In this document: positions 1 through 8,367 of the stretch, piece after piece
Position numbering within the stretch: the stretch's first letter is position 1
Layout of the letters: each line of letters begins with the position of its first letter
Assembly: GCF_020169515.1 (NCBI RefSeq)
Contig: NZ_JAHMHW010000001.1
Coordinates: 620,001 to 684,000 of the forward strand
DNA length: 64,000 nt
Direction of reading: 5' to 3'
Source: Paenibacillus vietnamensis
GTDB lineage: Bacteria; Bacillota; Bacilli; Paenibacillales; Paenibacillaceae
The notes under the pieces: generated by a model
The model's database searches: none
Seen by the model: the letters and a program-made list of their open reading frames with translations, nothing else
What the model was told of the DNA's origin: nothing
Translations under genes and position numbers: made by a program

Positions 1-134
1 TCGTTATAGGTTACAACCGCCACGCTCGAGCTTGCGCTGAACACCATCACAAGCCCGAAGCCGACGAGAAGAAGCGTTAAGATGAGGAGCAGAAAGTCCG
101 GTCTTCCACGGCTACCGTTCTGCGTAGCTTTCAT
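1..134 (-). CDS. ftsW: FtsW/RodA/SpoVE-family lipid II flippase or glycosyltransferase, 5' end only
   Basis: Only the first 44 codons lie in the window; the gene runs off the left edge. The visible protein has a short basic N-terminus and then a first membrane helix, DFLLLILTLLLVGFGLVMVF, followed by SASS. This D-x-LL...G-x-x-MV-x-SASS pattern is typical of the start of SEDS-family proteins (FtsW, RodA, SpoVE), which polymerise peptidoglycan from lipid II at the septum or side wall. ATG at 134 follows a good AAGGGG site. FtsW is favoured over SpoVE because, as I recall it, B. subtilis ftsW lies upstream of the ylb genes also seen here; SpoVE cannot be excluded from this fragment. Confidence 0.7.
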   Translation of the reverse strand, partial: MKATQNGSRGRPDFLLLILTLLLVGFGLVMVFSASSSVAVVTYN

Positions 135-143
135 AGCTGCCCC

Positions 144-488
144 TTACACAAGCAATTGTTTGAGCTGCTGCAGCCGCTGCGTAGCCGTATTCATAATCGG
201 CTGCGGGATCGGCGATTCATATTCAAGGCCATGCGGGAACGTAGATCGTCCGATGTATACGGATTCGATAACGAGAACGGCATGCGGCGATTCGAGCTTG
301 CCTTCAACAGCGCGCGTAGCGATGCGCAGATAGTAGTCGGAGCCGCTGGCGCGATCCTCCAGCTTCAAGTCGTATGTAGCGCGATAATATTCCCACTGCC
401 AACGGATAAAGCCAACCTTTTCGGCGGATTCGTCTAAATGTTCGAGTTCGCTTTTAACACCGTTAAGTCCGGTATTTTCAATAATCAT
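144..488 (-). CDS. YugN-like family protein
   Basis: A 114-aa soluble protein. It looks like the YugN-like family of Firmicutes, whose function is not known: the stretches WQWEYYRATYDLKLED and YYLRIATRAVEGKLESPHA resemble that family. The start is ATG at 488, behind GGGAGG with a 6-nt spacer; an in-frame TTG at 503 is too close to that site. The gene ends 10 nt before the FtsW-like start, so the two probably share a transcript. Confidence 0.65.
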   Translation of the reverse strand: MIIENTGLNGVKSELEHLDESAEKVGFIRWQWEYYRATYDLKLEDRASGSDYYLRIATRAVEGKLESPHAVLVIESVYIGRSTFPHGLEYESPIPQPIMNTATQRLQQLKQLLV

Positions 489-807
489 GTTAGTTCCTCC
501 CAAAGGTTTTGTGAAGCAAAACAGACGATACGAGCGTATGCTTCCGATTCAATAGACATAAGTCATGCATTCTTTACCCATGATAGTATGTTTCCCCAGC
601 TTGCGCAAGCCTTACTCCCGTTATTCAGAGCAATCAAAAGTGACATTTTCACGAAAAATTTTCGTCTCGCCTCTATCCGGCAGGATAAGCTTCCTATAAG
701 AAGCCTTTATCTGTTAAACTAAATGGAATCAATTAGCGGTTCCGTCCCGGAGGCGGGCCGTTTCGACAGCATAAATTGGAACAAATACAGATAGGGAGGT
801 TTGCGAT
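489..807. other. Intergenic region between divergent genes
   Basis: This 319-nt stretch separates the leftward YugN-like gene from the rightward amidohydrolase. I found no convincing ORF, terminator or full promoter. A 12-bp perfect palindrome, GCTTGCGCAAGC, lies at 599-610 and could be an operator or chance. The segment 640-720 is AT-richer than the surroundings. The amidohydrolase ribosome binding site (AGGGAGGT) is at its right end. Confidence 0.5.
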
Positions 808-1989
808 ATGCAAACAGGGGATATCGTAGATCAAACACTTCAGCAATTATATCCGCAGATGGTGCGCTGGCGCAGACATCTTCACCAATATCCGGAGCTG
901 TCGTTCCACGAGCGGGTGACGGCCGGCTGGATCGCATCCCAATTAACGGAGCTCGGATGCGACGTCAGAACGGATGTCGGCGGCCACGGACTTATCGCTT
1001 CGATAAAGGGAGATCTGCCGGGCCCAGTTGTGGCCCTGCGTGCCGATATCGACGCATTGCCGATTCAGGACGAGAAAACATGCGAATATGCTTCGAAAAT
1101 TCCAAACGTCATGCATGCCTGCGGCCACGACGCCCATACCGCAACGCTCCTGGCCATTGCCGCCTATTATTCGGCTAACCGGGCGCAGCTGAAAGGCGAG
1201 AGGCGACTGCTGTTTCAGGCGGCGGAGGAGGTAACGCCAGGCGGCGCTCTGCCGATGATCAATGACGGGGCTCTGGAAGGGGTTGACGCGATTTACGGCG
1301 TACATTTGTGGACTCCGCTTGCCTCAGGGCTTGTCGCATCGAAGCCGGGGCCGTTCATGTCGGCAGCCGATGAATTCGTTATCGATATCATTGGGCGCGG
1401 CGGCCACGGCGGGCTCCCGCATCAGGCGGTTGATTCGATTATGATCGGGTCGGCCCTGGTCCAGGCGGTGCAATCGATCGTAAGCCGCAGCGTCAATCCG
1501 CTTCATCCCGCCGTGGTCACGATCGGTTCGTTCCAGGCGGGCTCGACGAATAACATTATCGCGGAGCGGTGCAGGATGAAGGGGACGGTCAGATCCTTCG
1601 ACGAGCAGACGAGATGGCTGATCCATGAGCGGCTCGAGTCGCTTATCCGCCACACCTGCAGTATGTATGGGGCGGAGCATGAATACCAGATGAGGATCGG
1701 TTATCCGCCTGTCGTCAACGACGAGACCGAAGCGGAACGGTTTTTCAATGTCGGCCGCCGGTTATTCGGCGAGCAATCCGTCCAGCTTTCAGAAGCGATT
1801 ACGATAGCCGAGGATTTTTCCTATTATTTGCAAAAGGTTCCCGGGTGCTTTATGTTCGTGGGGGCGGGAAGCGAGGAATGCGGAGCGGTATACTCGCATC
1901 ACCATCCGAAATTCGATATCAACGAAAGAGCGATGCTGCAAGCTGCACGTCTGCTTATTGGAATGGCCGAAGATTTCGTTCATGGATGA
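808..1989 (+). CDS. M20D-family metallo-amidohydrolase (N-acyl-amino-acid / hippurate hydrolase type)
   Basis: A 393-aa cytoplasmic two-domain peptidase-like hydrolase, normal length for the family. Metal ligands are visible in HACGHDAHT (Cys105, His107), the acidic pair Glu140-Glu141 in FQAAEEVTPGG, His in the lid segment GRGGHGGLPH, and the C-terminal AEDFSYYL motif. Members split amide bonds of N-acylated amino acids (N-acetyl-diaminopimelate, hippurate, indole-acetyl amino acids); substrate cannot be told from sequence. ATG at 808 follows AGGGAGGT. It stands alone, 55 nt before a CBS-domain gene that has its own ribosome binding site. Confidence 0.85.
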   Translation: MQTGDIVDQTLQQLYPQMVRWRRHLHQYPELSFHERVTAGWIASQLTELGCDVRTDVGGHGLIASIKGDLPGPVVALRADIDALPIQDEKTCEYASKIPNVMHACGHDAHTATLLAIAAYYSANRAQLKGERRLLFQAAEEVTPGGALPMINDGALEGVDAIYGVHLWTPLASGLVASKPGPFMSAADEFVIDIIGRGGHGGLPHQAVDSIMIGSALVQAVQSIVSRSVNPLHPAVVTIGSFQAGSTNNIIAERCRMKGTVRSFDEQTRWLIHERLESLIRHTCSMYGAEHEYQMRIGYPPVVNDETEAERFFNVGRRLFGEQSVQLSEAITIAEDFSYYLQKVPGCFMFVGAGSEECGAVYSHHHPKFDINERAMLQAARLLIGMAEDFVHG

Positions 1990-2044
1990 ATCGCTGCCGT
2001 ATCGGAAATGCTATTTCTCGAACCATGATTCGAGGAGGCACACG

Positions 2045-2479
2045 ATGAGAACAGTTAAACAAATCATGTCAACCGATTGCGTTACCGCGACTCTGCAGGA
2101 CAACGTTTACGAGCTGGCCTTAAAAATGAAGCAGCACGATATCGGTTTTATTCCGATTCTGGAAGGGAAAAAGCTGGCCGGAGTCGTAACGGACCGCGAT
2201 TTGGTTATACGCGGTATTGCGGAGAAGCATCCAGGCTCCGCTGCCGTTGAGGAAGTCATGACGAACCATGTTGATTCGATCACGTCGGATACTTCGGCAG
2301 ACGATGCCGCCAAGCTGATGGCTTCCAAGCAAATCCGCAGGCTGCCTGTCGTCGATAACGGCGAGCTTGTCGGCGTTCTGGCAATCGGCGACCTGGCGGT
2401 ACGCGAAATTTTCGTCAATGAAGCCGGTGAAGCGTTGAGCGCTATTTCCGAGCATGACGCTCAGCCTGTACATGCCTAA
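2045..2479 (+). CDS. CBS-domain pair protein
   Basis: A 144-aa stand-alone tandem CBS protein. CBS1 covers about residues 1-62 (VKQIMSTD...GVVTDRDLVIR) and CBS2 about 67-125 (VEEVMTNHVDSI...GVLAIGDLAVRE). Such Bateman modules bind adenosyl ligands (AMP, ATP, SAM, c-di-AMP) and usually sense energy state. The start is ATG 2045, right after CGAGGAGGCACACG; the frame stays open upstream but overlaps the preceding gene and lacks a site. By position relative to ftsW and ylbF-ylbG it may correspond to B. subtilis ylbB, which is also a CBS protein. Confidence 0.85.
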   Translation: MRTVKQIMSTDCVTATLQDNVYELALKMKQHDIGFIPILEGKKLAGVVTDRDLVIRGIAEKHPGSAAVEEVMTNHVDSITSDTSADDAAKLMASKQIRRLPVVDNGELVGVLAIGDLAVREIFVNEAGEALSAISEHDAQPVHA

Positions 2480-2520
2480 TCTTTTTTTGGCCAAATAAGG
2501 GCGAATTGTCGCCCCGAATA

Positions 2521-2558
2521 ACGGCAAACGCCCAAGGTAAACCTTGGGCGTTTGCCGT
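2521..2558. terminator. Perfect 18-bp inverted repeat between convergent genes
   Basis: The arm ACGGCAAACGCCCAAGGT is followed after AA by its exact reverse complement. It sits between the stops of the CBS gene and the convergent thermonuclease gene, as expected for a bidirectional terminator. There is no uridine run directly after either arm, so intrinsic termination would be inefficient or would need help. Confidence 0.6.
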
Positions 2559-2566
2559 TCGTGCGT

Positions 2567-3418
2567 CTAATGGTCCTCCCAGACGGCGACAAGCTCATTA
2601 TAGCTGTTATAGAGCTCGGCCGGATCGGGTTCCGAATTGTTCCAGATGTTTGTGGCGCCCCAGGGCAGGAAGCCGGGACGTTCCGCTGCAGTCTGGTCAG
2701 CTGAAGAGACGATGACCTTCTCGCCCGGCGGCAGCTCATATTTGGTGAACGGATAAGTTTGATTGCCTTTGACGCTGACCAGCTTCCAGCCATCCATCAC
2801 AATCGCTTCATTTGTCGTATTCGATATCGTAACCAACTCATTTTGTTTGTTTACCTCGACGATGATTCCGCTGCGCGCCGCTTTTTTTACCGGAAATTCG
2901 GAATTGCTCGCAGTCGATGCGTCTTCCCAGATGCCAAGCTGTTGCTGCTTGGCCTTCTGCTCAAGCTGCTTGTAGACGTTTTCCATTTTTACATTCGGCT
3001 CGATGATGAGCACTTTCGCCAATCCTTGCTCGAGCAGAAGCTCATTAAGGATTCGTCCGTCCTTCAACTCGACGACCGCAAGCGTACGGTCATATTTGTC
3101 GGTTTGGTCTTTGTCGAAGGTAAGCCTTACTTCCTTGGATTCGGTAAGCAGATGCTCCGTGAACGTGGACGCCTCGGGCCCGAAAGGCTCGTACGCGACG
3201 CCCGGTTTTTTAGTTTCAGGCGTGTCGATATAAAGCAGCCGGACGGTTGTTTCCTCGCTGCCCGTTTTGATTTTGAACGTATCGCCGTCTATGAAGCCGG
3301 AAACGGTGTACCACTGGTTCGTTTGGACGACGCTGGTCGTCATATCGGAAATGGCCGAGCAGCCGCCTAGCGGCAGGCATACGGCCAGGAGGAGAAGGAG
3401 CAGTTTCTTTCTCAACAC
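2567..3418 (-). CDS. Thermonuclease (SNase-like) lipoprotein with C-terminal lamin-tail-like domain
   Basis: A 283-aa exported protein. A lipoprotein signal ends in LGGC (lipid-modified Cys20). Residues about 35-165 form a staphylococcal-nuclease OB fold: DGDTFKI, VRLLYIDTPE and DKYDRTLAVVELKDGR contain the usual Asp/Arg/Glu active-site positions. Residues about 180-280 (GIIVEVNKQNELVTISN...DGWKL...LPPGEKVIV) look like a lamin-tail domain, often found attached to secreted nucleases. Likely role: membrane-anchored extracellular nuclease. The start is GTG 3418 with GGAGGT 6 nt upstream; TTG 3415 is the alternative. Confidence 0.85.
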   Translation of the reverse strand: MLRKKLLLLLLAVCLPLGGCSAISDMTTSVVQTNQWYTVSGFIDGDTFKIKTGSEETTVRLLYIDTPETKKPGVAYEPFGPEASTFTEHLLTESKEVRLTFDKDQTDKYDRTLAVVELKDGRILNELLLEQGLAKVLIIEPNVKMENVYKQLEQKAKQQQLGIWEDASTASNSEFPVKKAARSGIIVEVNKQNELVTISNTTNEAIVMDGWKLVSVKGNQTYPFTKYELPPGEKVIVSSADQTAAERPGFLPWGATNIWNNSEPDPAELYNSYNELVAVWEDH

Positions 3419-3467
3419 TTTATGACCTCCATGATGGTGAGAATCTTTTAATTAAGCCGTACTTCTT

Positions 3468-3476
3468 ACTATACCA
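3468..3476 (-). promoter_or_regulatory. Extended -10 promoter element for the thermonuclease gene
   Basis: On the minus strand the sequence TGGTATAGT is a TGn-extended -10 box, about 50 nt upstream of the GTG start. No strong -35 hexamer was found, which extended -10 promoters can tolerate. It lies in the 160-nt divergent region shared with the XPB helicase gene. Confidence 0.4.
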
Positions 3477-3582
3477 TACTTTTTGATTCGTTACCGACTT
3501 GTGTTACGGAAGTCAAAAGCATAAAAATGCCAAAAACCCTTCATACTGACAATAAGATTACTTTATGACACAGGAGGGAACT

Positions 3583-5286
3583 ATGTACGACAGCCATCAT
3601 CATCCATTAATCGTTCAGTCGGATTTGGCGGTGCTGCTTGACGAAAGCAAGCCGAACGCGCAAGCGGCCAGAGAAAAACTGGTTCAATTCGCTGAAACCG
3701 TCAAGCGTGCGGGATCGGTACATACATTCAAAATAACGGCTTTGACGTTGTGGAATGCGGCAGCAGCGGGAATGGCGGCTGAGGACGTGATCCAGTGCCT
3801 GAAGCAATTCGGGCGTTATGAGCTGCCTTTCCAAGCCGAAGCTTCCATTAAAAGGCTGATGGGAAGATACGGGCGGCTGTCGTTAATTTCGGAGGCGGGA
3901 AAGCTGTATTTGCAGGGAGAGCCGGAGGTGCTGGGGCAGCTTGCCGGGCATGCTTCCGTCGGATCGTTTGTAAAGCATCGGGAGAATCCGGACAGATGGG
4001 AGCTGGAGGCCGGGTGCAGAGGAAGCTTCAAACAGGAGCTTACGCGGCTCGGCTATCCGGTCATCGACCGGGCGGGCTTTCATCTCGGCGAAGAGCTGCA
4101 GGTGCAGCTTCGCGGTCAAACGCTCGGCAACCGGCACTTCTCCCTTAGAGATTACCAGCGGGAAGCGGTGGACCGGTTCTATCAGGAAGAGGCTGTGCAT
4201 GGCGGCTGCGGGGTTGTTGTTCTGCCCTGCGGCGCCGGCAAGACGGTTGTCGGGATCGCCGCTTTGGCGCGGCTCGGCCGAGCGACGCTGATTCTGACGT
4301 CAAACAATACGTCGGTGCGGCAGTGGCGGGACGAGCTGCTCGATAAAACGACGCTGACCAGCGAGGAAATCGGGCAATATGGCGGCGCTTTAAAGCAGGT
4401 TCGTCCGGTTACGATCGCGACATATCAAATTTTGACGCATAGAAAATCGAAAGATTCGGCTTTTTCTCATATGAAGCTTTTTTCCGAACGGGATTGGGGC
4501 CTTATTATTTACGACGAGGTTCATTTGCTGCCTGCACCGGTGTTCCGGATGACCGCCGAACTTCAAGCGACCAGAAGGCTCGGTTTGACGGCGACACTGG
4601 TCCGGGAGGACGGCTGTGCGGAGGATGTGTACTCGCTGATCGGTCCAAAGCAGTATGATATGCAGTGGAAAACCGCGGAAGCAGGCTCCTATATTGCATC
4701 GGTGTCGTGCACTGAAATTAGAGTTCCGCTAACGAAAGAGAAGGAGCAGCAGTATCATGAAGCAACCGCGAGGTCGAAGCTGAGGCTGGCCGCCGAAAAT
4801 CCGGGGAAAATTCCGGTCGTCCGGGAGCTGCTTCAAACGCATGCGGACAAGCCTACGCTCATCATCGGGCAATATTTAAATCAGCTTCATGAGCTGGCGC
4901 ATGAGCTTCAAGCTCCTTTGTTGACGGGTGAGATTCCGCAGCACGAACGGCAGGTGCTGTACGAGCGCTTCAAGGCGGGAGAAATAAAGGTTTTGATCGT
5001 TTCCAAGGTCGCGAATTTTGCAGTGGATTTGCCCGATGCGTCGGTTGCGATCCAGCTGTCCGGCAGCTTCGGCTCCAGGCAGGAGGAGGCGCAGCGGATC
5101 GGCAGACTGCTAAGGCCGAAGCAGGGCGACAACTCGGCGTGGTTCTATTCGCTCGTTACCGAGCGGACGAAGGAGACGGAATTTGCCGTAAAACGGCAAG
5201 TATTTATGCTGGAGCAGGGATACCCTTACGACAGGCGAAGCTCTGGCATTGACCCGAGCAGCGGATGGGAGGCGGTCAACCGATGA
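3583..5286 (+). CDS. XPB/Rad25-like DNA repair helicase (superfamily 2)
   Basis: A 567-aa ATP-dependent 3'-5' DNA helicase related to eukaryotic XPB. The N-terminal ~190 residues are the family-specific region. Then come the Q/phenylalanine motif LRDYQREAVDRF, Walker A PCGAGKT, motif II DEVH, motif III GLTAT, and motif VI QRIGRLLRPK near the C-terminus. ATG 3583 follows AGGAGGG closely; an earlier ATG at 3565 lies upstream of that site. The stop overlaps the next start (ATGA), so the two are translationally coupled. In mycobacteria xpB also lies next to a gene for a helicase-associated protein. Likely role: nucleotide excision repair or transcription-coupled remodelling. Confidence 0.9.
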   Translation: MYDSHHHPLIVQSDLAVLLDESKPNAQAAREKLVQFAETVKRAGSVHTFKITALTLWNAAAAGMAAEDVIQCLKQFGRYELPFQAEASIKRLMGRYGRLSLISEAGKLYLQGEPEVLGQLAGHASVGSFVKHRENPDRWELEAGCRGSFKQELTRLGYPVIDRAGFHLGEELQVQLRGQTLGNRHFSLRDYQREAVDRFYQEEAVHGGCGVVVLPCGAGKTVVGIAALARLGRATLILTSNNTSVRQWRDELLDKTTLTSEEIGQYGGALKQVRPVTIATYQILTHRKSKDSAFSHMKLFSERDWGLIIYDEVHLLPAPVFRMTAELQATRRLGLTATLVREDGCAEDVYSLIGPKQYDMQWKTAEAGSYIASVSCTEIRVPLTKEKEQQYHEATARSKLRLAAENPGKIPVVRELLQTHADKPTLIIGQYLNQLHELAHELQAPLLTGEIPQHERQVLYERFKAGEIKVLIVSKVANFAVDLPDASVAIQLSGSFGSRQEEAQRIGRLLRPKQGDNSAWFYSLVTERTKETEFAVKRQVFMLEQGYPYDRRSSGIDPSSGWEAVNR

Positions 5287-7322
5287 AATTCAGTCAGCTG
5301 GCAGAGAAGCTGGATCAAAAGCAGATCGAGGACTTTGAGCATGCCGCGGTTTGGAAGCCTGCCGTTATGAGGGGGCTGGGCTGGCGCGAAGCCTCTCTCG
5401 ATCCAAGCTCCGTACAATCGGCAATAGAGCTTCTTTCCGTTTATGCAAGAGCCTTTCTCAAGGAAATGCTGCGCGCCTTTGCCGCCCTTCCGTCCGAGGA
5501 GGAGAAGCTGCTGCAAGCCGTCCGGAAAAATACGGCGATGTCGGGCGCCGAATGCCGGATCGGACTTTCGGAGCTAAAGGAGGCGGGAATCGTATTTTCC
5601 GTTCGGAAGGTTTGGGGCGAGCGCATCTGCTTTATTCCAGCTGAATGCTTCGTTCTTTGGCAGCAGGCGCTGTGGCCTCTCCGGCTTGAAGCGTTAACGG
5701 AACAACAGCAGGAATGTTTAATGAACGGTCAAATCAGGCCTTTCCGCAGGCCGCTCGGAAAGCAGCTGCTTTCCGGCTTTGCCGCGCTTGCCAAATCGGG
5801 TATGGAGCTGACTTCCAAGGGAGTGCTTCATAAAAAGACGGTTGCCAGGCTCGCGCAGGCCGTCGATTTGGAGGAGGCCTTGCTCCAGCCTTTCGGGCTG
5901 AATTGGCTGCATAAGGAGCATTATCCGCTGAAAGCGGCGTTTGTGCTCGAAGCCGGCACCGCTTTCGGACTTCTGCGGACAGAGCAGGACGCGTTGAAAT
6001 GGAATGAAGACCGTCTCTCCCATTGGCTTTCCAAGGGCGAGGCGGATCGGGAGAACGATTTGCTGGAATGGTGTATGGGACTGCTGCTTCCGGCGGGGGG
6101 AAGCCATGCCCATAACGGAGCCGCCCTGACGGCCTTGCAGGCGGACATCTGGTATTCCGGCCGGGAGATAGAGGCTTGGTCCGGCGAGCTTGAAGCTGCT
6201 GCGGCGACGCCTCATGACGCCTCCTTGACGCAAAGCAAACCGTCTCCCTGCTGGCTTGGGCTGTTTTACAATTTCGGCTGGATGGAGGTTGTGGATTGCG
6301 AGAGCATAGACCTGCGGCCGGAGATGTTTTTCAGATGGAAAGGGGTTCTGGGTAAAGGCCCCGGCCGGGAGGTATTGCAACAGCAAGCCGAGGAATCTTT
6401 CCGGCATATTAGCGTGCAGCCTAACGGGGAATTGATTGCCGACCCTGCTTGTCCCTTCTCGATCCGGTGGGAGCTGGAGCTGCTTGCCGAGCTGATTACG
6501 GATGAGCGGATTGCCGTTTACCGGATGGAGCAGCAGACGGTTGCCCTTGCATTGGAAAACGGTAGAACAAGGCATTCGATCCGGACCTTTTTGGAATCGG
6601 CATCCGGCGGCGAGCCGCTTCCTGCTGCCTTTGAAGCGTTACTGGAGGTATGGTGCGGGCGCGCCTGCCGCTCCTGGTTCGCCGAAGTTGTCCTGCTGCG
6701 ATGCGACAATGAACAAATGGCGGCAATCCTAGACAACCATCCCGGCGCAGCAACGATGTTGACAGCAAAGCTGGGAAACACGGATTATATCGTGAGCAAG
6801 GCGCACGTAAGCGAGCTCAGGCGCCTGCTGCAGCAGGCAGGTTATCCGCCGCGAAAAGGTGTCCTTATCGAGGAGGAGGAGCAAGGCGGCTATCCGAGCG
6901 TAATCCGTTTCTTTCCTGATAAAGGGGTTCAACAGACGGAACAGGGAAGTAAGACCGCGGCGTACGTTTACGAAGCGTTTCCGCTGCAGCATTTTGAATT
7001 GGAGGTTCAAGATGCTTCATCCCGCATGCCTCTTCTTCAGACGGACCGGATACCGGCCATTTGGACCAAGCAGCTGCGCGCCTATCATCACTCTACCCGC
7101 AAAGAGCTGATCGAGCAGGCGCTGGCCTGGCAGACGCCCGTACAGCTTCGCATGCGGCAGGAGCTGAACGAATTTGTTCCCGAAAAATTGGAGCAAAAGG
7201 ACGGGGCGTGGGCGGTAGTCGGTTTGCTGCGCAGCACGGAGGAGAAGCAGCAGATCCGGCTGACTCCGGACATGTGGGACGAAATGCGTCTCGTCATCCC
7301 GGGCCGCGGGGAGCTAATATAA
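5283..7322 (+). CDS. Helicase-associated (Helicase_C_3 / XPB N-terminal-like) protein
   Basis: A 679-aa protein without Walker motifs. It resembles the helicase-associated proteins encoded beside bacterial XPB genes, with a winged-helix-rich body and a C-terminal segment (EVVLLRCDNEQMAAILDN...GNTDYIVSKAHVSELRRLL) of the type assigned to Helicase_C_3. ATG 5283 overlaps the XPB stop by 4 nt and follows GGGAGGCGG. The pairing suggests a regulatory or DNA-loading subunit of the XPB helicase; that is inference from context. The 70 nt after its stop carries the ylbF promoter candidate. Confidence 0.7.
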   Translation: MKFSQLAEKLDQKQIEDFEHAAVWKPAVMRGLGWREASLDPSSVQSAIELLSVYARAFLKEMLRAFAALPSEEEKLLQAVRKNTAMSGAECRIGLSELKEAGIVFSVRKVWGERICFIPAECFVLWQQALWPLRLEALTEQQQECLMNGQIRPFRRPLGKQLLSGFAALAKSGMELTSKGVLHKKTVARLAQAVDLEEALLQPFGLNWLHKEHYPLKAAFVLEAGTAFGLLRTEQDALKWNEDRLSHWLSKGEADRENDLLEWCMGLLLPAGGSHAHNGAALTALQADIWYSGREIEAWSGELEAAAATPHDASLTQSKPSPCWLGLFYNFGWMEVVDCESIDLRPEMFFRWKGVLGKGPGREVLQQQAEESFRHISVQPNGELIADPACPFSIRWELELLAELITDERIAVYRMEQQTVALALENGRTRHSIRTFLESASGGEPLPAAFEALLEVWCGRACRSWFAEVVLLRCDNEQMAAILDNHPGAATMLTAKLGNTDYIVSKAHVSELRRLLQQAGYPPRKGVLIEEEEQGGYPSVIRFFPDKGVQQTEQGSKTAAYVYEAFPLQHFELEVQDASSRMPLLQTDRIPAIWTKQLRAYHHSTRKELIEQALAWQTPVQLRMRQELNEFVPEKLEQKDGAWAVVGLLRSTEEKQQIRLTPDMWDEMRLVIPGRGELI

Positions 7323-7347
7323 TCTCTATCTATTCGTACAAGTAGTA

Positions 7348-7356
7348 TGATATGAT
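7348..7356 (+). promoter_or_regulatory. Extended -10 element before ylbF
   Basis: TGATATGAT fits a TGn-TATAAT-type extended -10 sequence 37 nt before the ylbF start. No clear -35 box at the proper distance, so the call is tentative. Confidence 0.35.
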
Positions 7357-7392
7357 AATGTAGATGTGAGCGAACAGAAATGAGGTGGATGA

Positions 7393-7881
7393 ATGCCAAT
7401 GGCTGAAGGAACAACAGCTGTTACGGATGAATGGCAGCAGGGCGGCGTTTCTTCGCTGGATATGGCGTCGTTGTTGCTATGCGCCTATGAATTAGGGGAT
7501 TGGATCAATCAGTCGGCAGAGGTCGCCGATTATTTATATTGGAAGTCGGTCGTGAACGGGGATGAGACCGTAGGGGAAATGAAGAAGCGATTCGCGAAGG
7601 CGAAGGAAAGGTTTGCGGAATGCGAGCGCTTCGGCCGTTTTCATCCCGATTATAACGACGCAAAGGATAAATTAAAGGATATCGAACGGGAGCTTGACGG
7701 GGTGGAATGCGTCCGGCGCTTCAAGCAAGCGGAGCAGACCGTAGACGAAATGCTTTACGATGTCTCCCGCATGATAGCCGAATCGGTGTCGGACACGATT
7801 AAAGTGCCGGGCAACGAGAAGGCGGCCGGCGGCTGCGGAAGCGGCGGATCGTGCGGCTGCGGAAGCGGCGGCTGCGGTTAA
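7393..7881 (+). CDS. ylbF: YlbF/RicF-family regulator with Cys-rich C-terminus
   Basis: A 162-aa helical protein. Residues about 20-135 are the YlbF/YmcA fold (LLLCAYELGDWINQSAEVADYLYWK...DVSRMIAESVSDTIKVPG). In B. subtilis RicF acts with RicA and RicT to stimulate RNase Y processing and is needed for competence, biofilm formation and sporulation; the Ric complex carries iron-sulphur clusters. The tail ends GCGSGGSCGCGSGGCG, with four cysteines within 15 residues, suitable for metal or cluster binding. Start ATG 7393 has GAGGTG 6 nt upstream. It is followed 20 nt later by ylbG, the same order as in B. subtilis. Confidence 0.85.
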   Translation: MPMAEGTTAVTDEWQQGGVSSLDMASLLLCAYELGDWINQSAEVADYLYWKSVVNGDETVGEMKKRFAKAKERFAECERFGRFHPDYNDAKDKLKDIERELDGVECVRRFKQAEQTVDEMLYDVSRMIAESVSDTIKVPGNEKAAGGCGSGGSCGCGSGGCG

Positions 7882-7901
7882 CGAACCTTAGGAGGGAAAA
7901 G

Positions 7902-8165
7902 ATGTTACCGGATCGAACGGGTTATATTGTTTGGGTGAGCGATTTGAAAGCGGCAAGGTCATTGGAACGTTTCGGTTCCGTGCATTATATGTCCCGGAAG
8001 ATGCATTACGTCGTGATGTATATGAATGCGGACCGCTCCGAGGAAGCGGTAAGGCAGATGAATAAGCTTCCATTTGTACGCAAGGTTGAACGCTCCTACC
8101 GCAACGAAATTAAAACCGAATATTCGAAGGACAGCGAAGATAAAACGAGATTTTATAGTCTGTAG
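7902..8165 (+). CDS. ylbG: YlbG family protein (DUF2129)
   Basis: An 87-aa protein of the YlbG/UPF0298 family, recognised by RTGYIVWVSDLKAARSLERFG and HYVVMYMN...FVRKVERSYR. Function unknown. ATG 7902 follows GGAGGGAAAAG; the longer in-frame reading begins inside ylbF and lacks a site. It probably shares the ylbF transcript, which ends at the hairpin that follows. Confidence 0.85.
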   Translation: MLPDRTGYIVWVSDLKAARSLERFGSVHYMSRKMHYVVMYMNADRSEEAVRQMNKLPFVRKVERSYRNEIKTEYSKDSEDKTRFYSL

Positions 8166-8183
8166 CTGTTTGCCTTTTATGAG

Positions 8184-8225
8184 AAGCTTTCCGGCATGAT
8201 TTAATCGCCGGGAGGCTTTTTTTTT
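8184..8225 (+). terminator. Rho-independent terminator of ylbF-ylbG
   Basis: The stem AAGCTTTCCGGC pairs with GCCGGGAGGCTT (two G-U pairs) around an 11-nt loop and runs into a string of nine T. Confidence 0.85.
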
Positions 8226-8284
8226 CGTTTAATTAATGAATATCAACTAAAAATTAACATATTTGGTCGGACTTTAATTTAATG

Positions 8285-8312
8285 TTGTAATATCGGACAA
8301 TCATGGTAGAAT
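8285..8312 (+). promoter_or_regulatory. Sigma-A-type promoter for the 8368 gene
   Basis: TTGTAA (8285-8290), a 16-nt spacer and TAGAAT (8307-8312), the -10 extended by TGG. It would start transcription about 50 nt before the next gene. A second -10-like TATAAA lies nearby at about 8330. Confidence 0.55.
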
Positions 8313-8367
8313 GGAATTAAATTCATAGTATAAAAGCCCTGGTTCCTTGGAAGGAGTTGGTTGCGTA

